Positions 10,101-19,687 of a DNA stretch of 64,000 nucleotides are shown here, piece by piece (position 1 is the first letter of the stretch; every line of letters begins with the position of its first letter). The DNA comes from Methylomonas aurea (lineage in GTDB: Bacteria > Pseudomonadota > Gammaproteobacteria > Methylococcales > Methylomonadaceae): the NCBI RefSeq assembly GCF_024505045.1, contig NZ_JANIBM010000026.1, forward strand, positions 1-64,000, read 5' to 3'. The position numbers and the translations under genes were made by a program. A model generated the notes under the pieces. The model did no database searches. It saw nothing but the letters and a program-made list of their open reading frames with translations, and was not told the DNA's origin.

Positions 10101-13100
10101 GCCGACCATCTCCGGCAGCACGCCGGCCAACGGTGCGCGAGTGACCGGTCCTTTGTCCGAAGTCCGCATCCGCCTGTCTGATAGTCAAGGTGCTATCGAT
10201 TACACTCAGGCATTGGCTTCTGCCCGAGTGGCCGGCCAGGCCCAAGGCTTAATCGGCGGCCAATGGAGCCGTTCCGGCAACGAATTGATATTTACTGCCA
10301 ATTCGCCCTTAGCCAAGGATGTCTATAGCGTCAGTACCTTGGTCAAGGACGGACTGGGCAATAGCGGCTTAGTGTCGACAATTTTTACAGTGATCGATGG
10401 CGCCGACTTGCCGCAATCGGCGCCGGTGATTTCGAATATCCGCTTCAACAATCAACCGTTAACCAGCGGAGCGTCCTTGGGCAAGCCCGGAACCCTGGCT
10501 ATCAACGCAGACGACAACAACGGGATCGGCCGGGTCGAATTCAGCGTCGACGGCCAGTTGTTTGCGACGGACAGCATCGGCTCCAATAGTTTCTCGGCGT
10601 TTTGGGACATCGCCAGCTTCAGCGACGGCGCCCATGTCTTGCAAATCGACGCCTACGATACCTTGGGTAACAAAGCCACAACCACCGTCAATCTCACTAT
10701 CGCATTGAGTGCGCCTGCCGCACCCACAATCGCGGCCCCGACCAATGGTTTGTTGACCAACCAGTTGCAGACCACGGTTAGCGGCGTTGCCGAAAAAGGC
10801 AGCCAGATCGTGCTGTTCGGTAATGGTGTGCAAATTGCCGGGCCGCTGGCACTGGATAGCAATAACCGCTTTCTAGGTTCGATAGCGTTGCAACTCGGTA
10901 GCAATTCGCTGCAGGCGGCCGCTGAAAACCGAGGCGGGCGCAGTGCTTTGAGCAATGCAGTGTTAGTGACTGTGGATGCGTCGATACCGCCCACACCGGC
11001 CGGTCTGACAGCCGTCAGTCGCGAATCGGGCGTGATCCGGCTGAACTGGAACGCAGTTCAGGCCAACGGCGTGGCTGGGTACGCTTTGTACCGTTCCGCA
11101 AGCCCCTTCGAATCGATTGCACAAGCCACACGAGTCAATAATCAGCTATTGATGGCGACCAGCTTCGACGATTTTCCCGGCATCGACGGGCAGTATTATT
11201 ACCGTTTGGTTGTGGTGAACAATGCCGGCACCGCAAGTGCGGTATCGAATCAGGCGAATGCTTCAGCCGATGCCACTCCGCCGCGTGCGACCGCGATCAG
11301 CTATACCCCGTCAGGAGCCTTCGATGCCAATTCTGGGCGCATGGGGCTCGGTCGGGTTGCCGTGGATGTCGATGTCAGCGAGACACTGTCGGAAAAACCG
11401 TTCCTGACCTTGACCCCGGACGGTGGTGCGCCGGTTGCCGTGGAACTGGCCAAATTAAGCGATACCCGTTACCACGGCGTCTTCGATATCAGCGATGAGA
11501 CTTTGACAGGTACCGCCTATGCCGTGTTTTCCGCCCGCGACCGTTACGGTAATCGCGGAACCGAAATCGATGCCGGTGCGACGATCCAGATCGATACCGA
11601 CGGTCCCAAAGTGGTCCGCTTGAATGTGTTGCCGGGCGATCCGATTAAAAACGATCCGCAACCGGCAGCTTTGCAAGTCGAATTGGAACTGGATGCCGAA
11701 TTGGCCCACAACGCAACGCCCGAGTTGACCTACCAGCTTTCCGGGCCGGCCAGGACTGAACAAAAGGCTGCCCTGACTCGGCAATCGGCCAAGGTCTGGA
11801 CCGCCAGTTTCACATTGCCCGCCGATGCCGGCTTGGCCGAAATCGAAACCTTAACCCTCTCGCTTCAGGCCGAAGACGATCTCGGCAACCCCAGTCAGCC
11901 GATTGTCGGCGGCAATCGCTTTCAGGTCTATCAAGGCCAATTGCAACCTTTGGATCCGCCGTCCGGATTATCCGGCCAAGGTTTGGCGGGTGGCCGGGTA
12001 AAATTGCAGTGGTTACCGGTGAACGGAGCGGTCGATTACCAACTATTCCGGGCTGCGCCCGGCGAAAACGAACTGACGCCGTATCGGCGTACCGGTTCGA
12101 TGACTGAATGGACCGACCAGACCAGTGTCGATGGCGCTCACCGTTACGCAATTGCATCGGTGCGCAGCGCCAATGCCCAGGAAGCGGTCAGCGGTTACGG
12201 CGAGATCGTAGAGGTCAACGCGGATGCCACGCCGCCGACACCGCCAACCGGGCTGGCGTTGGTCTTGACCGGCTCGGGTATCCGCGCCGATTGGCAGGCG
12301 CCCGCGAACGAACAGGGTTTGAGTTACCGCTATTACCGCAGCGCCGCTGCGATTCAGTCGGTGGCGAATTTGACGGCCATCCACAGCGATATAAGCAAAT
12401 TGTTTGCTTTGGATCAATCGCCGTCGCCCGCAGACCACTATTACAGCGTTACCGCAGTCGATGCCGCGGGTAACGAATCGTTGCCGGCCGCTTCGCAATA
12501 TCTGAACTTCACCTTGTTGCCGGTCAGCGAGTTAGTGGTCGCGCAGACCGATCAAAGCCTGCCTGAATTGAACTGGCAAACCAGCGGAGGCGATAACGGC
12601 TTTAACGTTTACCTGCGCGACAACGGATTGTGGTTGAAGTTGAATCAAAATCCGTTGAATGCGCCGACGTATACCGATACCGGTTATGCGGAAACCCAGC
12701 GGCACTATGCAGTAGCCCAAGTCGATGCCAATGGCGCGGAAGGTCCGCGCCGCGAAGTTTTGTTGCCTAAAGTGAGCGTGACGGCGCCAACCGGCGGTCT
12801 GGCGCGAGGACTGATGAATCGCCTGGATTACACCGTCACCAATGGCAGTGACCGGCCGTTGTCCGTTTTGCGCGTCAATGCGCAAATCGGCGCTTACCAT
12901 TACAGTTCCGAAGGCCTGACATTGGCGGCCGGCGAGTCGCGCGTGATTCCGGTCATTTTCGCCGGCCATGCCGATCTGGCCGATACCGCCGATTTGACCA
13001 GTACCGTCGAAGTGGCAGCCGAAACCGGGGAAGTTTCGCGGATTATCAGTAACTCCAAAATATCGGTAGGCGAAGGCGCACTGGTCGCAAACTTGCTGAG

Positions 13101-16100
13101 TGCGGATTTTGTCCGTGGTGCCAATGGCCAAGTTCGCTTCAGTTTGTTCAACAGCAGCTCCGCCGAAATCGAAATTGTCACGGCATTGGGCCGCGGCGGT
13201 GCCGATTCCGACGAAATTCGCTTCCAGTTACGCGACCAGGACGGCAATGTCCTGGCCACTCGCGCATTCCGCCAGTCGTTGGATGCAAAAGCCGTCACCT
13301 TGCCGGATGGTAGAACCGTAATCCGTATCCCGCCCGGCGAGACCTTCGTTTCCGAACCCGTCACCATTTCAGTTCCGCTGGCGGCGCCGGACAACGTCTA
13401 CCTTTATGGCGAAATAGACCACTTTTACTACCATCTGGGCCGGAGCGGCGAGGCCGCGATCGCGGGTAACAAGACGCAGCGTCCGCTGAAATTGGTGGAT
13501 GTTGCCTACCGTGGCGAGATTAGTTCGATCAGCCCGGCGCATTCGTTCGGCAATGAAGATGTCGTGATCAGCGGCCGTGCGATGGACAATGGCAGCAACC
13601 AGGCTTTGGCTTGGGCGCCGCTGAAGTTGGTCATCAGCGTCAACGGATTCGAGCGGGTGGTTGATGTGGTGAGCGACCGGCTTGGCCAGTTTAGTTACCG
13701 CTTCAAACCGCTGCCGGGAGAATCCGGCCGCTACCAAGTGGCAGCGATTCATCCGGATTTGCAGGACCGTCCGCTCCAGAGCGAATTCAGCATTGGCCGG
13801 GTTTTAACCGACTTGTCGCAAATCAAACTGACCAGTCCGCGCAATGTCGATCAAAATATCCCGTTGCGACTGAGCGCAGGCAGCGGGGCGGCGGCGACCG
13901 GGGTCAGAGTGGCGTTCGAAGCGGCCGACCAACCGCTCGGCGCACTGCCGGCCGGTATTCAATTGAGCCTGCCGCCGGCGGTCGACCTGGCGCCCGGAGA
14001 CACCGTACCGGTAACGGTTAATTTCCGCGCGGATGGCACGGCTCCAGCCAGCGGCGTAGTGGTGTTGTCGATCAAGAGTCACGAAGCCGGCAGCCAAACA
14101 TTGGCCAAGGTCCGCGTCGATTACACGCTCAGCGAAGCCAAGCCGGTATTGGCGTTTAGCCCCGGTTATCTGGAAACCGGCGTGGCGCGTGGCGCCTCGG
14201 CGACGGAAACCCTGACGCTGGACAATCGAGGTCTGGCCGATTTACACGACTTGCGCTTGGATTTAATGACGCCAAGCGGCAATCCGGCACCGTCCTGGGT
14301 GTCCCTGGTGTCGCCGGCTCGCATCGATACTTTGGCCGTTGGCCAGACGACAGCGGTTACCTTGGCCTTCTCGCCCAATCAAGCGGTAGCCGAAGGCTTG
14401 CAGGAGTTCCGTCTGCGCTTGTCCAGCGCCGATACCGATCCGGTCGATGTAAATGTCTATGCCGCAGTCACCCAGTCCGGTATCGGCCAGGTCAAATTCC
14501 ATCTATCGAATATCTATACCGCAACACTGGATCGTAACGGCGTCGCGATTCCCGGCCTGGCGGGCGCGCAGATTCGCCTGCAAAACGAGGCGGTTACCTC
14601 GATCGACCGCACCCAGACCAGCGATCAAGCCGGCGAATCCTTGTTTACCGACTTGCCGGCGGGCCGTTACAAATTTAAAGCCACGGCCGCCAACCACCAG
14701 GAAGTCATAGGCCGTTTGACCGTCAAACCCGGTCTGACTCAGGTTCAGGAAGTGTTCCTGGATTACGATTTGGTCAGCGTGGAATGGAGCGTCACCGAGG
14801 TGCCGCTGCAGGACCGCTACGAGATCACGCTAAATGCCACCTACGAAACCGACGTGCCGGCGCCGGTAGTGGTAATGGAGCCTGCGTCGATCAATATTCC
14901 GGATATGAATCCGGGCGAAGTACATTACGGTGAGCTGACTTTAACAAATTATGGGCTAATTCGTGCGGAGGAGTTGAACTTCCAGGTACCGTCTGGCGAT
15001 AACGGGTTTCGAATAGAGCTAATGGGCGCATTACCGACTACGTTGGAAGCCAAAGAAAGGGTAACGGTACCTTATAGAATTGTGGCTCTTAATAAAATAC
15101 GAGCTTTTCCAAATGATCCAAATGATCCAAGTGATCCAAGTGATCCAGGAAACGAGAGGCCAAGCACCAATCACTGTATTGTTAAGGGATATGAAGTCAG
15201 GGTGTCGTACATTTATAAGTGTATTAACGGTCAGATACGTTCATCTGCTGTTTACCACTACATTTATTATGCGCGTGGTAAATGCAGTAAACCGACTTTG
15301 TATGGCGGAATTGGTAAAAGCGGGCCTGGCACTGCCGGAGGCTTGAGAGTGCCCGCAGGTGGAGGCTATGGCAGCAGTTCTGGCGGAACAATAAGTATTG
15401 GTGGCGGCTCGGGAGGTTCAGGAACTCAGCCTTCTTATAGACCACCAGCAAATCCACTAAACCCGGATGACTGTATACCCGCTGCTAATCCAGATGAGCC
15501 ACAAAAGCCGTGTCCGCGAGGGTTAAAGCCTCGTGGTGGCCTAAAGAACATTCCGACAGGTAGTTCAGTGCACGGTGTTCTGCGGGAATATCAAGATTTT
15601 GTCGAAGATTTAAAAATTAAGTCTCTTGACGGATATGTTTCAGTTGAACGCCGTTTCTATGACAATAAATGGCATTGGGAGCACGAACGAACTCGCCTTA
15701 AATTGACTAAAGATGTCTACACAGGGCTCATAGTGTCTATTGATAGGGGCAGCGTTATTTACAAGCCCGCTATATTTGGCTCGGAAGCAGTTTTCCGTAA
15801 TCATAAATATCGTATTGTAAAAAGCGAGACTGGTTTTACATGGGAAGACACTGACGGCAATTGGGAACAATACGATGCTATTGGCCGAATACAAGCGCGT
15901 GGTAGTAAAGCTTCTCAATCATGGAAATTGACCTACAACGATTCGGAAACCAAGCATCCATCTGGTCTAACAGACCGCAACAGTAACCAAATTTTATGGT
16001 TTGAATATAATACTGACGGACTTCTATTGAGTGTGACCGATAAAGCCGGCCGCAAAGTCCAATACCGTTATAACGGCGATCTGCTTACCAAAGTGATTGA

Positions 16101-19100
16101 CCCAACCGGTGCAGAATTAGCTTACGAATACGACGACAAAAATCGCTTGGTGAGTAAAGTCGATGCCTTGGGCAGAGCCGTGCAAATTGGCTACCACCGC
16201 AACGGCGACGTGGCGTCGGTTGTCGATGACGAAGGTCGGGCTACCTATTTCGAGTTCGGTTACGACAAAGCCGTCAAGGAACGCTATGCCCAAATCAAAA
16301 CTGCGGCCGGAAAGATTACTGAAATCTGGTACAGTGACGACGGCGACGTGTTGCGCTCAGCGGTTAACGGTCGGCGCGTTAAAACCGAGGAAACCGACGG
16401 CCGCACAGACATCAGCACCGACGAAAAAGGTAACGTCATCCGGATTACCCGCGACGAATGGGACAAAATTACTCGTATCGTCTATCCAGACGACAGCGAA
16501 GCCAAGTTCGAGTACGAAAATGTATATCATCAAATCAAGCGCCAGATCGATCAGCGCGGTAACGTCACAGAATACAGCTACGACGCCAAAGGCAATCTAA
16601 TCCGCCGGGTCGAAGCCAAGGGTACACCCGCCGAACGGGTAACGATTTATGCCTACGACGCGGATAGTCATTTGAACGAAATGACTTTGCTCGGCGACGA
16701 CGACACCTCTAGTGCAACCACTCGTTTTAGTTTCGAAGCCGATGGAAATCTGGCAAGTTTGACAGATCCAGAAGGCAATAGAACCCAGTTCCTGGCTTAC
16801 GACCCGTCCGGCAACCCGATAAAAGTAAAAGATGCCCGTGGCAACGAATGGAACTTAACTTACGATGCCAAAGGCCGCTTGATCGGTAGAACAGACCCGG
16901 AAGGCAATATAACTGTCTTTGAGTTCGATGGAAACGGCAATCGGGTAGCCACCGTTGATGCAAATAGTCAGCGCCGCGAGTTCGCTTACAATCAGCGCAA
17001 ACAAGTCGTGCGCGTCACCGATCCGCTGGGTCATGCAAAAACTGTTTCCTATAACAGCGATGGTCTGCCAGTACTGGTGACCGACGAAATCGGTAGTCTT
17101 CTGGTCAATGACTTTGACAACGAACAGCGCTTGTTGGCAACCAAGGTCGGCCCGGAAAATAACGGCTATCAAATCCGCTATCAATACGACGACACTGGTA
17201 CGGTATTTGCCGACTCATCCAAACCGGTACAAATCGACTATCCAACATACAGCACCCGCCTGTATTACGACCGACTGCAACGCGTGGTTCGTAACACCGA
17301 TCAATTGGATGCCGATACTCAACAAAGCGTCAGCCGCGAATACGACGCCAGCGGTAACGTAACTGCGGAAACCGATCAAGAAGGCCGCACCACCTACCAT
17401 GAATACGATGCGTTAAACCGCTTGCGGCAAACCACCGATCCGGCCGGCGGCGTAACCCGGTTTGCCTACAACGATTTGGGCAAGCTGATTGCGTTGACCG
17501 ATCCTAACGGCGGCGTGACCCGCTTCGAGCATGACCGTAACGGTAGAGTCACCGCCGAAATCCGGCCGATGGGCGAAACCACGCACTACCAATACGATGC
17601 AGCCGGTAACCGCATCGCGCTGCTGGATGCCAAAGGCCAGGCGATTCGTTATCAATACAGTCCCGCCAACCGCTTGCTGAGCGAGCAGCACTTTGCCGAC
17701 AGCCAGAGTCAGACGCCGGTCAAAACCATTCATTACAGCTACGACAAGCTCGGTCGACTCACCGGTTACGACGACGGCACCACCTCGGCCACCTACAGCT
17801 ACGATGCCTTGGGGCGCTTGACCTCCACCGCCACCGATTACGGCAGCTTTACGCTGACCACGGCCTACAGCTACTACGCCAACGGCCAGAAGGAAAGTTT
17901 CACCGGGCCGGACGGCGTCACCTACCGCTACCTGTACGATGCGGCCAACCGTTTGATCGCACTGGAACTGCCGGACGGCAAGCGGGTGACCTACAACGGT
18001 TACACCTGGAACAGCCCGAACCGGGTCACCTTGCCCGGCGGCGTCACTACCGATTACACCTACGACGCCTTGCAGCGGGTGAACCAAATTCACAGCAAGG
18101 ACCCGCTGCAAAATACCTTACTGAATTACCGCTACCAGCGTTCGGCTGGCGGCAATATTACCGGCAAACTGACCGAGCACGGCGACTATGCCTATCAATA
18201 CGATGTCTTGGATCGTTTGTCCGGCGTGGACAACCCGACCCTGACCGACGAAGCCTATACCTACGATGCATTGGGTAACCGTAAAACCGCGGCCAATACC
18301 GTCGGTGAATGGCAGTACGATGCCAACAACCGCTTGTTGTCTTATCCGGGCAATAACTTTGCCTACGATGCCAACGGCAATCTGCAAACCAAAACCGCGC
18401 TGGGTAGCCAGCGCGTCTATCGGCACGATATTGCCAACCGCCTGACTCGCGTCGAACGGACCGACGGCTCGGCGGTAGCCGAGTATTACTACGATCCGTT
18501 CGGTCGGCGTTTGTGGAAAGATGTGGCTGGGGTGCGCACGCACTTTGCTTATGCCGAAGAAGGTTTGGTTGGTGAATTTGATGGGCAGGGCGGATTGATT
18601 AAGTCTTATGGCTATCAGCCGGATTCGCTGTGGAGCACTGGCCCTTTATTCCAGTGGGTGAATGGCCAGTATTACTGGTATCAGCACGACCATTTGATGA
18701 CGCCGCAGAAAATGGTCGACAGTAATGGTTTGGTGGTCTGGAGCGCCCGGCAGGAAGCGTTCGGCAATATGCACGTTTCGCTGGCTGCGGTGGAGAATAA
18801 TTTGCGGTTTCCAGGGCAGTATTATGATCAAGAAACAACCCTATTTTATAACCTACAGCGTTATTATGATGCAAAACTAAGTCGATATATTTCGGAAGAT
18901 TCTGACAGAAAAGCTATTCAAGCCAATTTGTATCAATATTCGTTTGTAAATCCAATAAAATACTACGACCCCACAGGGGAGTTTGTGCCTCTTGTACTTG
19001 GAGTGTTAGGCCGAGGGGCTTTGATTTTAGGAAAAGACTATTTAGAAGATGCAGGTAAGTGTTATTTAAAATGTAAAACTTTTAATTATGTAGCTGATGT

Positions 19101-19299
19101 GTTTAATTCGTCGTGCAATAAAGGTGATTGTTTACCAGATTGTTTTTTACAGCCATTTAATGATCCTTTGGGGTATTTCCTCCCGAAATATTTACCTAAA
19201 TTTCTGCCGCCGCCAATATTGGAAGGATATGAAGAGTTTGATAAAGCAAGAGAGTTAGGGCTGGAAGCAGGTGAGTATTTGTTATTACCTTTCATTTAA
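7198..19299 (+). CDS. Giant secreted beta-helix / Ig-FN3 / Rhs (YD-repeat) protein with AT-rich C-terminal tip
   Basis: 4033 residues in one open frame, with RBS GAAGGA before ATG 7198 and a signal peptide ending near LAAAG. Residues ~30-870 hold three ~280-residue parallel beta-helix modules with NNxI and GIxSNSS turns. Residues ~890-2600 hold Ig-like, FN3-like (LNWNAVQANGVAGYALYRS and relatives) and carboxypeptidase-regulatory-like modules. Residues ~2640-2810 are a proline, glycine and serine-rich linker. Residues ~2830-3870 hold many YD/RHS repeats (YDAxGN...RVT pattern), ending in an RHS-core block (GQYYDQETTLFYNLQRYYD) with the DPTG landmark at residue ~3924. The remaining ~107 residues are a unique tip with cysteines and no toxin motif I recognise. 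In Rhs proteins the YD repeats form a cocoon around the C-terminal tip. No immunity-type gene follows directly. Composition falls sharply after ~18.82 kb, as expected for an exchanged tip. Confidence 0.9.
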   Translation: MVMGRVQLTVWMFVAFLMLSIQATLAAAGNPPAQEIPAQTITANTTWPNIGVPYHVAGNITVASGATLTVAAGTELAFAPSAALTVNGSLSVQGLAEQNVEFRRDDPAQAWGGIVLNAGSSSNLRQARIRGAATCVTVNGGTQDIANSVISECTGNGVYLSSATNVILANSHIVQNATGVYVDSGSPKIENNLIVENSGYGIFSNSSAAPKIRYNTIDLNGDDGVYFYFPSASLVFENNIVTRNRTGLYAYAGSDFTRGYNNVWGNGTDRTYGHSSYTYIATPKASEISSDPQYQSPYLGDWRLNAGSPSRTASSAGGEIGAYGNGGNVAVYNPGYSTTPTTSGILTQNERWSGDVVLTGDVTVNWPWRLVIEPGTRIKLPANASLTVNSLASLVGTAESPIIFEPSAGGRWSGLTIGNDAAASVVRHVQITGANTCLSLSGTAHEINHNIFNGCGSGIMVNSGGPRIENNLIVENSGYGIFSNSSAAPKIRYNTIDLNGDDGVYFHFPSASLVFENNIVTRNRTGLYAYAGSDFTRGYNNVWGNGTDRTYGHSSYTYIATPKASEISSDPQYLDPYLGDRRLTASSPSKTASATGGELGAYGNGGEAPVFDPVYSTTPTTSGSLTQNERWSGEVVLTGSVTVARPWRLDIEPGTVIKVPANASLTVDSVSSIVGTAQQPIVFEALFAGSQWNGIVLSASASGSAIKHARMSGASTCISVYGPVHEISRNLISGCANGVMVYDGSPRIENNLIVDNSGYGIYSNSSAAPRIRYNTIDLNGDDGVYFYFPSASLVFENNIVTRNRTGLYAYAGSDFTRGYNNVWGNGTDRTYGHGSYTYIATPKTTEQSIDPQYSDNDRHLAANSPSKAASSDGTELGAYGGRMILPMPSVTPVASPTAETEITLSGLKSAATGIAVNGVVVVAPDAQTAWSVPVPLVSGINLLTLYAVDEQGHRSDSVMLRVVRDTSAPTISGSTPANGARVTGPLSEVRIRLSDSQGAIDYTQALASARVAGQAQGLIGGQWSRSGNELIFTANSPLAKDVYSVSTLVKDGLGNSGLVSTIFTVIDGADLPQSAPVISNIRFNNQPLTSGASLGKPGTLAINADDNNGIGRVEFSVDGQLFATDSIGSNSFSAFWDIASFSDGAHVLQIDAYDTLGNKATTTVNLTIALSAPAAPTIAAPTNGLLTNQLQTTVSGVAEKGSQIVLFGNGVQIAGPLALDSNNRFLGSIALQLGSNSLQAAAENRGGRSALSNAVLVTVDASIPPTPAGLTAVSRESGVIRLNWNAVQANGVAGYALYRSASPFESIAQATRVNNQLLMATSFDDFPGIDGQYYYRLVVVNNAGTASAVSNQANASADATPPRATAISYTPSGAFDANSGRMGLGRVAVDVDVSETLSEKPFLTLTPDGGAPVAVELAKLSDTRYHGVFDISDETLTGTAYAVFSARDRYGNRGTEIDAGATIQIDTDGPKVVRLNVLPGDPIKNDPQPAALQVELELDAELAHNATPELTYQLSGPARTEQKAALTRQSAKVWTASFTLPADAGLAEIETLTLSLQAEDDLGNPSQPIVGGNRFQVYQGQLQPLDPPSGLSGQGLAGGRVKLQWLPVNGAVDYQLFRAAPGENELTPYRRTGSMTEWTDQTSVDGAHRYAIASVRSANAQEAVSGYGEIVEVNADATPPTPPTGLALVLTGSGIRADWQAPANEQGLSYRYYRSAAAIQSVANLTAIHSDISKLFALDQSPSPADHYYSVTAVDAAGNESLPAASQYLNFTLLPVSELVVAQTDQSLPELNWQTSGGDNGFNVYLRDNGLWLKLNQNPLNAPTYTDTGYAETQRHYAVAQVDANGAEGPRREVLLPKVSVTAPTGGLARGLMNRLDYTVTNGSDRPLSVLRVNAQIGAYHYSSEGLTLAAGESRVIPVIFAGHADLADTADLTSTVEVAAETGEVSRIISNSKISVGEGALVANLLSADFVRGANGQVRFSLFNSSSAEIEIVTALGRGGADSDEIRFQLRDQDGNVLATRAFRQSLDAKAVTLPDGRTVIRIPPGETFVSEPVTISVPLAAPDNVYLYGEIDHFYYHLGRSGEAAIAGNKTQRPLKLVDVAYRGEISSISPAHSFGNEDVVISGRAMDNGSNQALAWAPLKLVISVNGFERVVDVVSDRLGQFSYRFKPLPGESGRYQVAAIHPDLQDRPLQSEFSIGRVLTDLSQIKLTSPRNVDQNIPLRLSAGSGAAATGVRVAFEAADQPLGALPAGIQLSLPPAVDLAPGDTVPVTVNFRADGTAPASGVVVLSIKSHEAGSQTLAKVRVDYTLSEAKPVLAFSPGYLETGVARGASATETLTLDNRGLADLHDLRLDLMTPSGNPAPSWVSLVSPARIDTLAVGQTTAVTLAFSPNQAVAEGLQEFRLRLSSADTDPVDVNVYAAVTQSGIGQVKFHLSNIYTATLDRNGVAIPGLAGAQIRLQNEAVTSIDRTQTSDQAGESLFTDLPAGRYKFKATAANHQEVIGRLTVKPGLTQVQEVFLDYDLVSVEWSVTEVPLQDRYEITLNATYETDVPAPVVVMEPASINIPDMNPGEVHYGELTLTNYGLIRAEELNFQVPSGDNGFRIELMGALPTTLEAKERVTVPYRIVALNKIRAFPNDPNDPSDPSDPGNERPSTNHCIVKGYEVRVSYIYKCINGQIRSSAVYHYIYYARGKCSKPTLYGGIGKSGPGTAGGLRVPAGGGYGSSSGGTISIGGGSGGSGTQPSYRPPANPLNPDDCIPAANPDEPQKPCPRGLKPRGGLKNIPTGSSVHGVLREYQDFVEDLKIKSLDGYVSVERRFYDNKWHWEHERTRLKLTKDVYTGLIVSIDRGSVIYKPAIFGSEAVFRNHKYRIVKSETGFTWEDTDGNWEQYDAIGRIQARGSKASQSWKLTYNDSETKHPSGLTDRNSNQILWFEYNTDGLLLSVTDKAGRKVQYRYNGDLLTKVIDPTGAELAYEYDDKNRLVSKVDALGRAVQIGYHRNGDVASVVDDEGRATYFEFGYDKAVKERYAQIKTAAGKITEIWYSDDGDVLRSAVNGRRVKTEETDGRTDISTDEKGNVIRITRDEWDKITRIVYPDDSEAKFEYENVYHQIKRQIDQRGNVTEYSYDAKGNLIRRVEAKGTPAERVTIYAYDADSHLNEMTLLGDDDTSSATTRFSFEADGNLASLTDPEGNRTQFLAYDPSGNPIKVKDARGNEWNLTYDAKGRLIGRTDPEGNITVFEFDGNGNRVATVDANSQRREFAYNQRKQVVRVTDPLGHAKTVSYNSDGLPVLVTDEIGSLLVNDFDNEQRLLATKVGPENNGYQIRYQYDDTGTVFADSSKPVQIDYPTYSTRLYYDRLQRVVRNTDQLDADTQQSVSREYDASGNVTAETDQEGRTTYHEYDALNRLRQTTDPAGGVTRFAYNDLGKLIALTDPNGGVTRFEHDRNGRVTAEIRPMGETTHYQYDAAGNRIALLDAKGQAIRYQYSPANRLLSEQHFADSQSQTPVKTIHYSYDKLGRLTGYDDGTTSATYSYDALGRLTSTATDYGSFTLTTAYSYYANGQKESFTGPDGVTYRYLYDAANRLIALELPDGKRVTYNGYTWNSPNRVTLPGGVTTDYTYDALQRVNQIHSKDPLQNTLLNYRYQRSAGGNITGKLTEHGDYAYQYDVLDRLSGVDNPTLTDEAYTYDALGNRKTAANTVGEWQYDANNRLLSYPGNNFAYDANGNLQTKTALGSQRVYRHDIANRLTRVERTDGSAVAEYYYDPFGRRLWKDVAGVRTHFAYAEEGLVGEFDGQGGLIKSYGYQPDSLWSTGPLFQWVNGQYYWYQHDHLMTPQKMVDSNGLVVWSARQEAFGNMHVSLAAVENNLRFPGQYYDQETTLFYNLQRYYDAKLSRYISEDSDRKAIQANLYQYSFVNPIKYYDPTGEFVPLVLGVLGRGALILGKDYLEDAGKCYLKCKTFNYVADVFNSSCNKGDCLPDCFLQPFNDPLGYFLPKYLPKFLPPPILEGYEEFDKARELGLEAGEYLLLPFI
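7762..8080 (+). repeat. Beta-helix module repeat, unit 1 of 3 (near-identical DNA)
   Basis: Starting with ATCGAGAACAACCTAATTGT, about 300 bases recur almost unchanged at 8599 and 9439, a spacing of 837 and 840 bases (279 and 280 codons). Identity extends to synonymous positions, so this is recent duplication or gene conversion rather than old protein repeats. Confidence 0.85.
8599..8917 (+). repeat. Beta-helix module repeat, unit 2 of 3
   Basis: Near-identical to the unit at 7762; the most obvious coding change is TATTTTTATTTTCC to TATTTTCATTTTCC (Tyr to His) in the GDDGVYF(Y/H)FPSAS motif. Identity ends soon after the CGCAATACC triplets near 8917. Confidence 0.85.
9439..9735 (+). repeat. 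Beta-helix module repeat, unit 3 of 3
   Basis: The most diverged of the three copies (GATAACAGC for GAGAACAGC, ATCTATTCG for ATCTTTTCG, AGGATACGC for AAGATACGC), but still largely identical over almost 300 bases. Confidence 0.85.
15109..15150 (+). repeat. Nine-base tandem microrepeat inside the giant Rhs gene
   Basis: Four consecutive copies of CCAAATGAT or CCAAGTGAT type units encode N-D-P-N-D-P-S-D-P-S-D-P, a flexible acidic proline linker just before the YD-repeat half. Such an array can change length by slippage in steps of three codons without breaking the frame. Confidence 0.8.
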
Positions 19300-19301
19300 C
19301 A

Positions 19302-19595
19302 CGTAAGGCATTTGTCCAAACGCTGAAAGACCTTTCAAGATCCGAATTAAAAGAGGTGGATGCGGTATTTGACGGAGTTCCTTTTTGGGAACATTCGATC
19401 TGGGACGAACATGATTACGAAAAGCACATGGATTATTTACACTTCAATCCGGTAAAACCTGGCTTGGTTAAAATGATTATCGATTTGCCTTATTCGAGTT
19501 TTCACCGTTATGTTAAGCAAGGTGTTTATCCTGTAAATTGGCTCGGCGGCATCGACTTTGAAATAGATGATTGCGAACAAAGCCAATTAAAATGA
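19302..19595 (+). pseudogene. 3' remnant of a REP-associated tyrosine transposase (RAYT, Y1/IS200-like)
   Basis: The frame starting a few bases after the Rhs stop reads RKAFVQTLKDLSRSELKE and then FWEHSIWDEHDYEKHMDYLHFNPVKPGLV, followed by LPYSSFHRYVKQGVYPVNW. The FWEH, DExDYExHxDYxHxNPVKxGLV and YSSFHRYV blocks are the C-terminal signature of RAYT proteins, which mobilise REP hairpins. The catalytic HUH and N-terminal half are absent, so it is a fragment of roughly half the normal length. A REP-like hairpin lies just downstream, split by the group II intron. The longest start-to-stop frame begins at GTG 19356. Confidence 0.75.
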
Positions 19596-19687
19596 ATATT
19601 TCTGAACGTAGGTTTTATATTTTCTGGAAATTGATCGAATGCCGGAAGAATTGTTACTAACCCGGCCCTATTTATTACTGGTATTAC

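Noticed and set aside
11222-18874. Many long antisense and out-of-frame openings inside the giant Rhs gene
   Set aside because: They follow from the GC-biased third positions and repeats of the 4033-codon frame; none has independent support.
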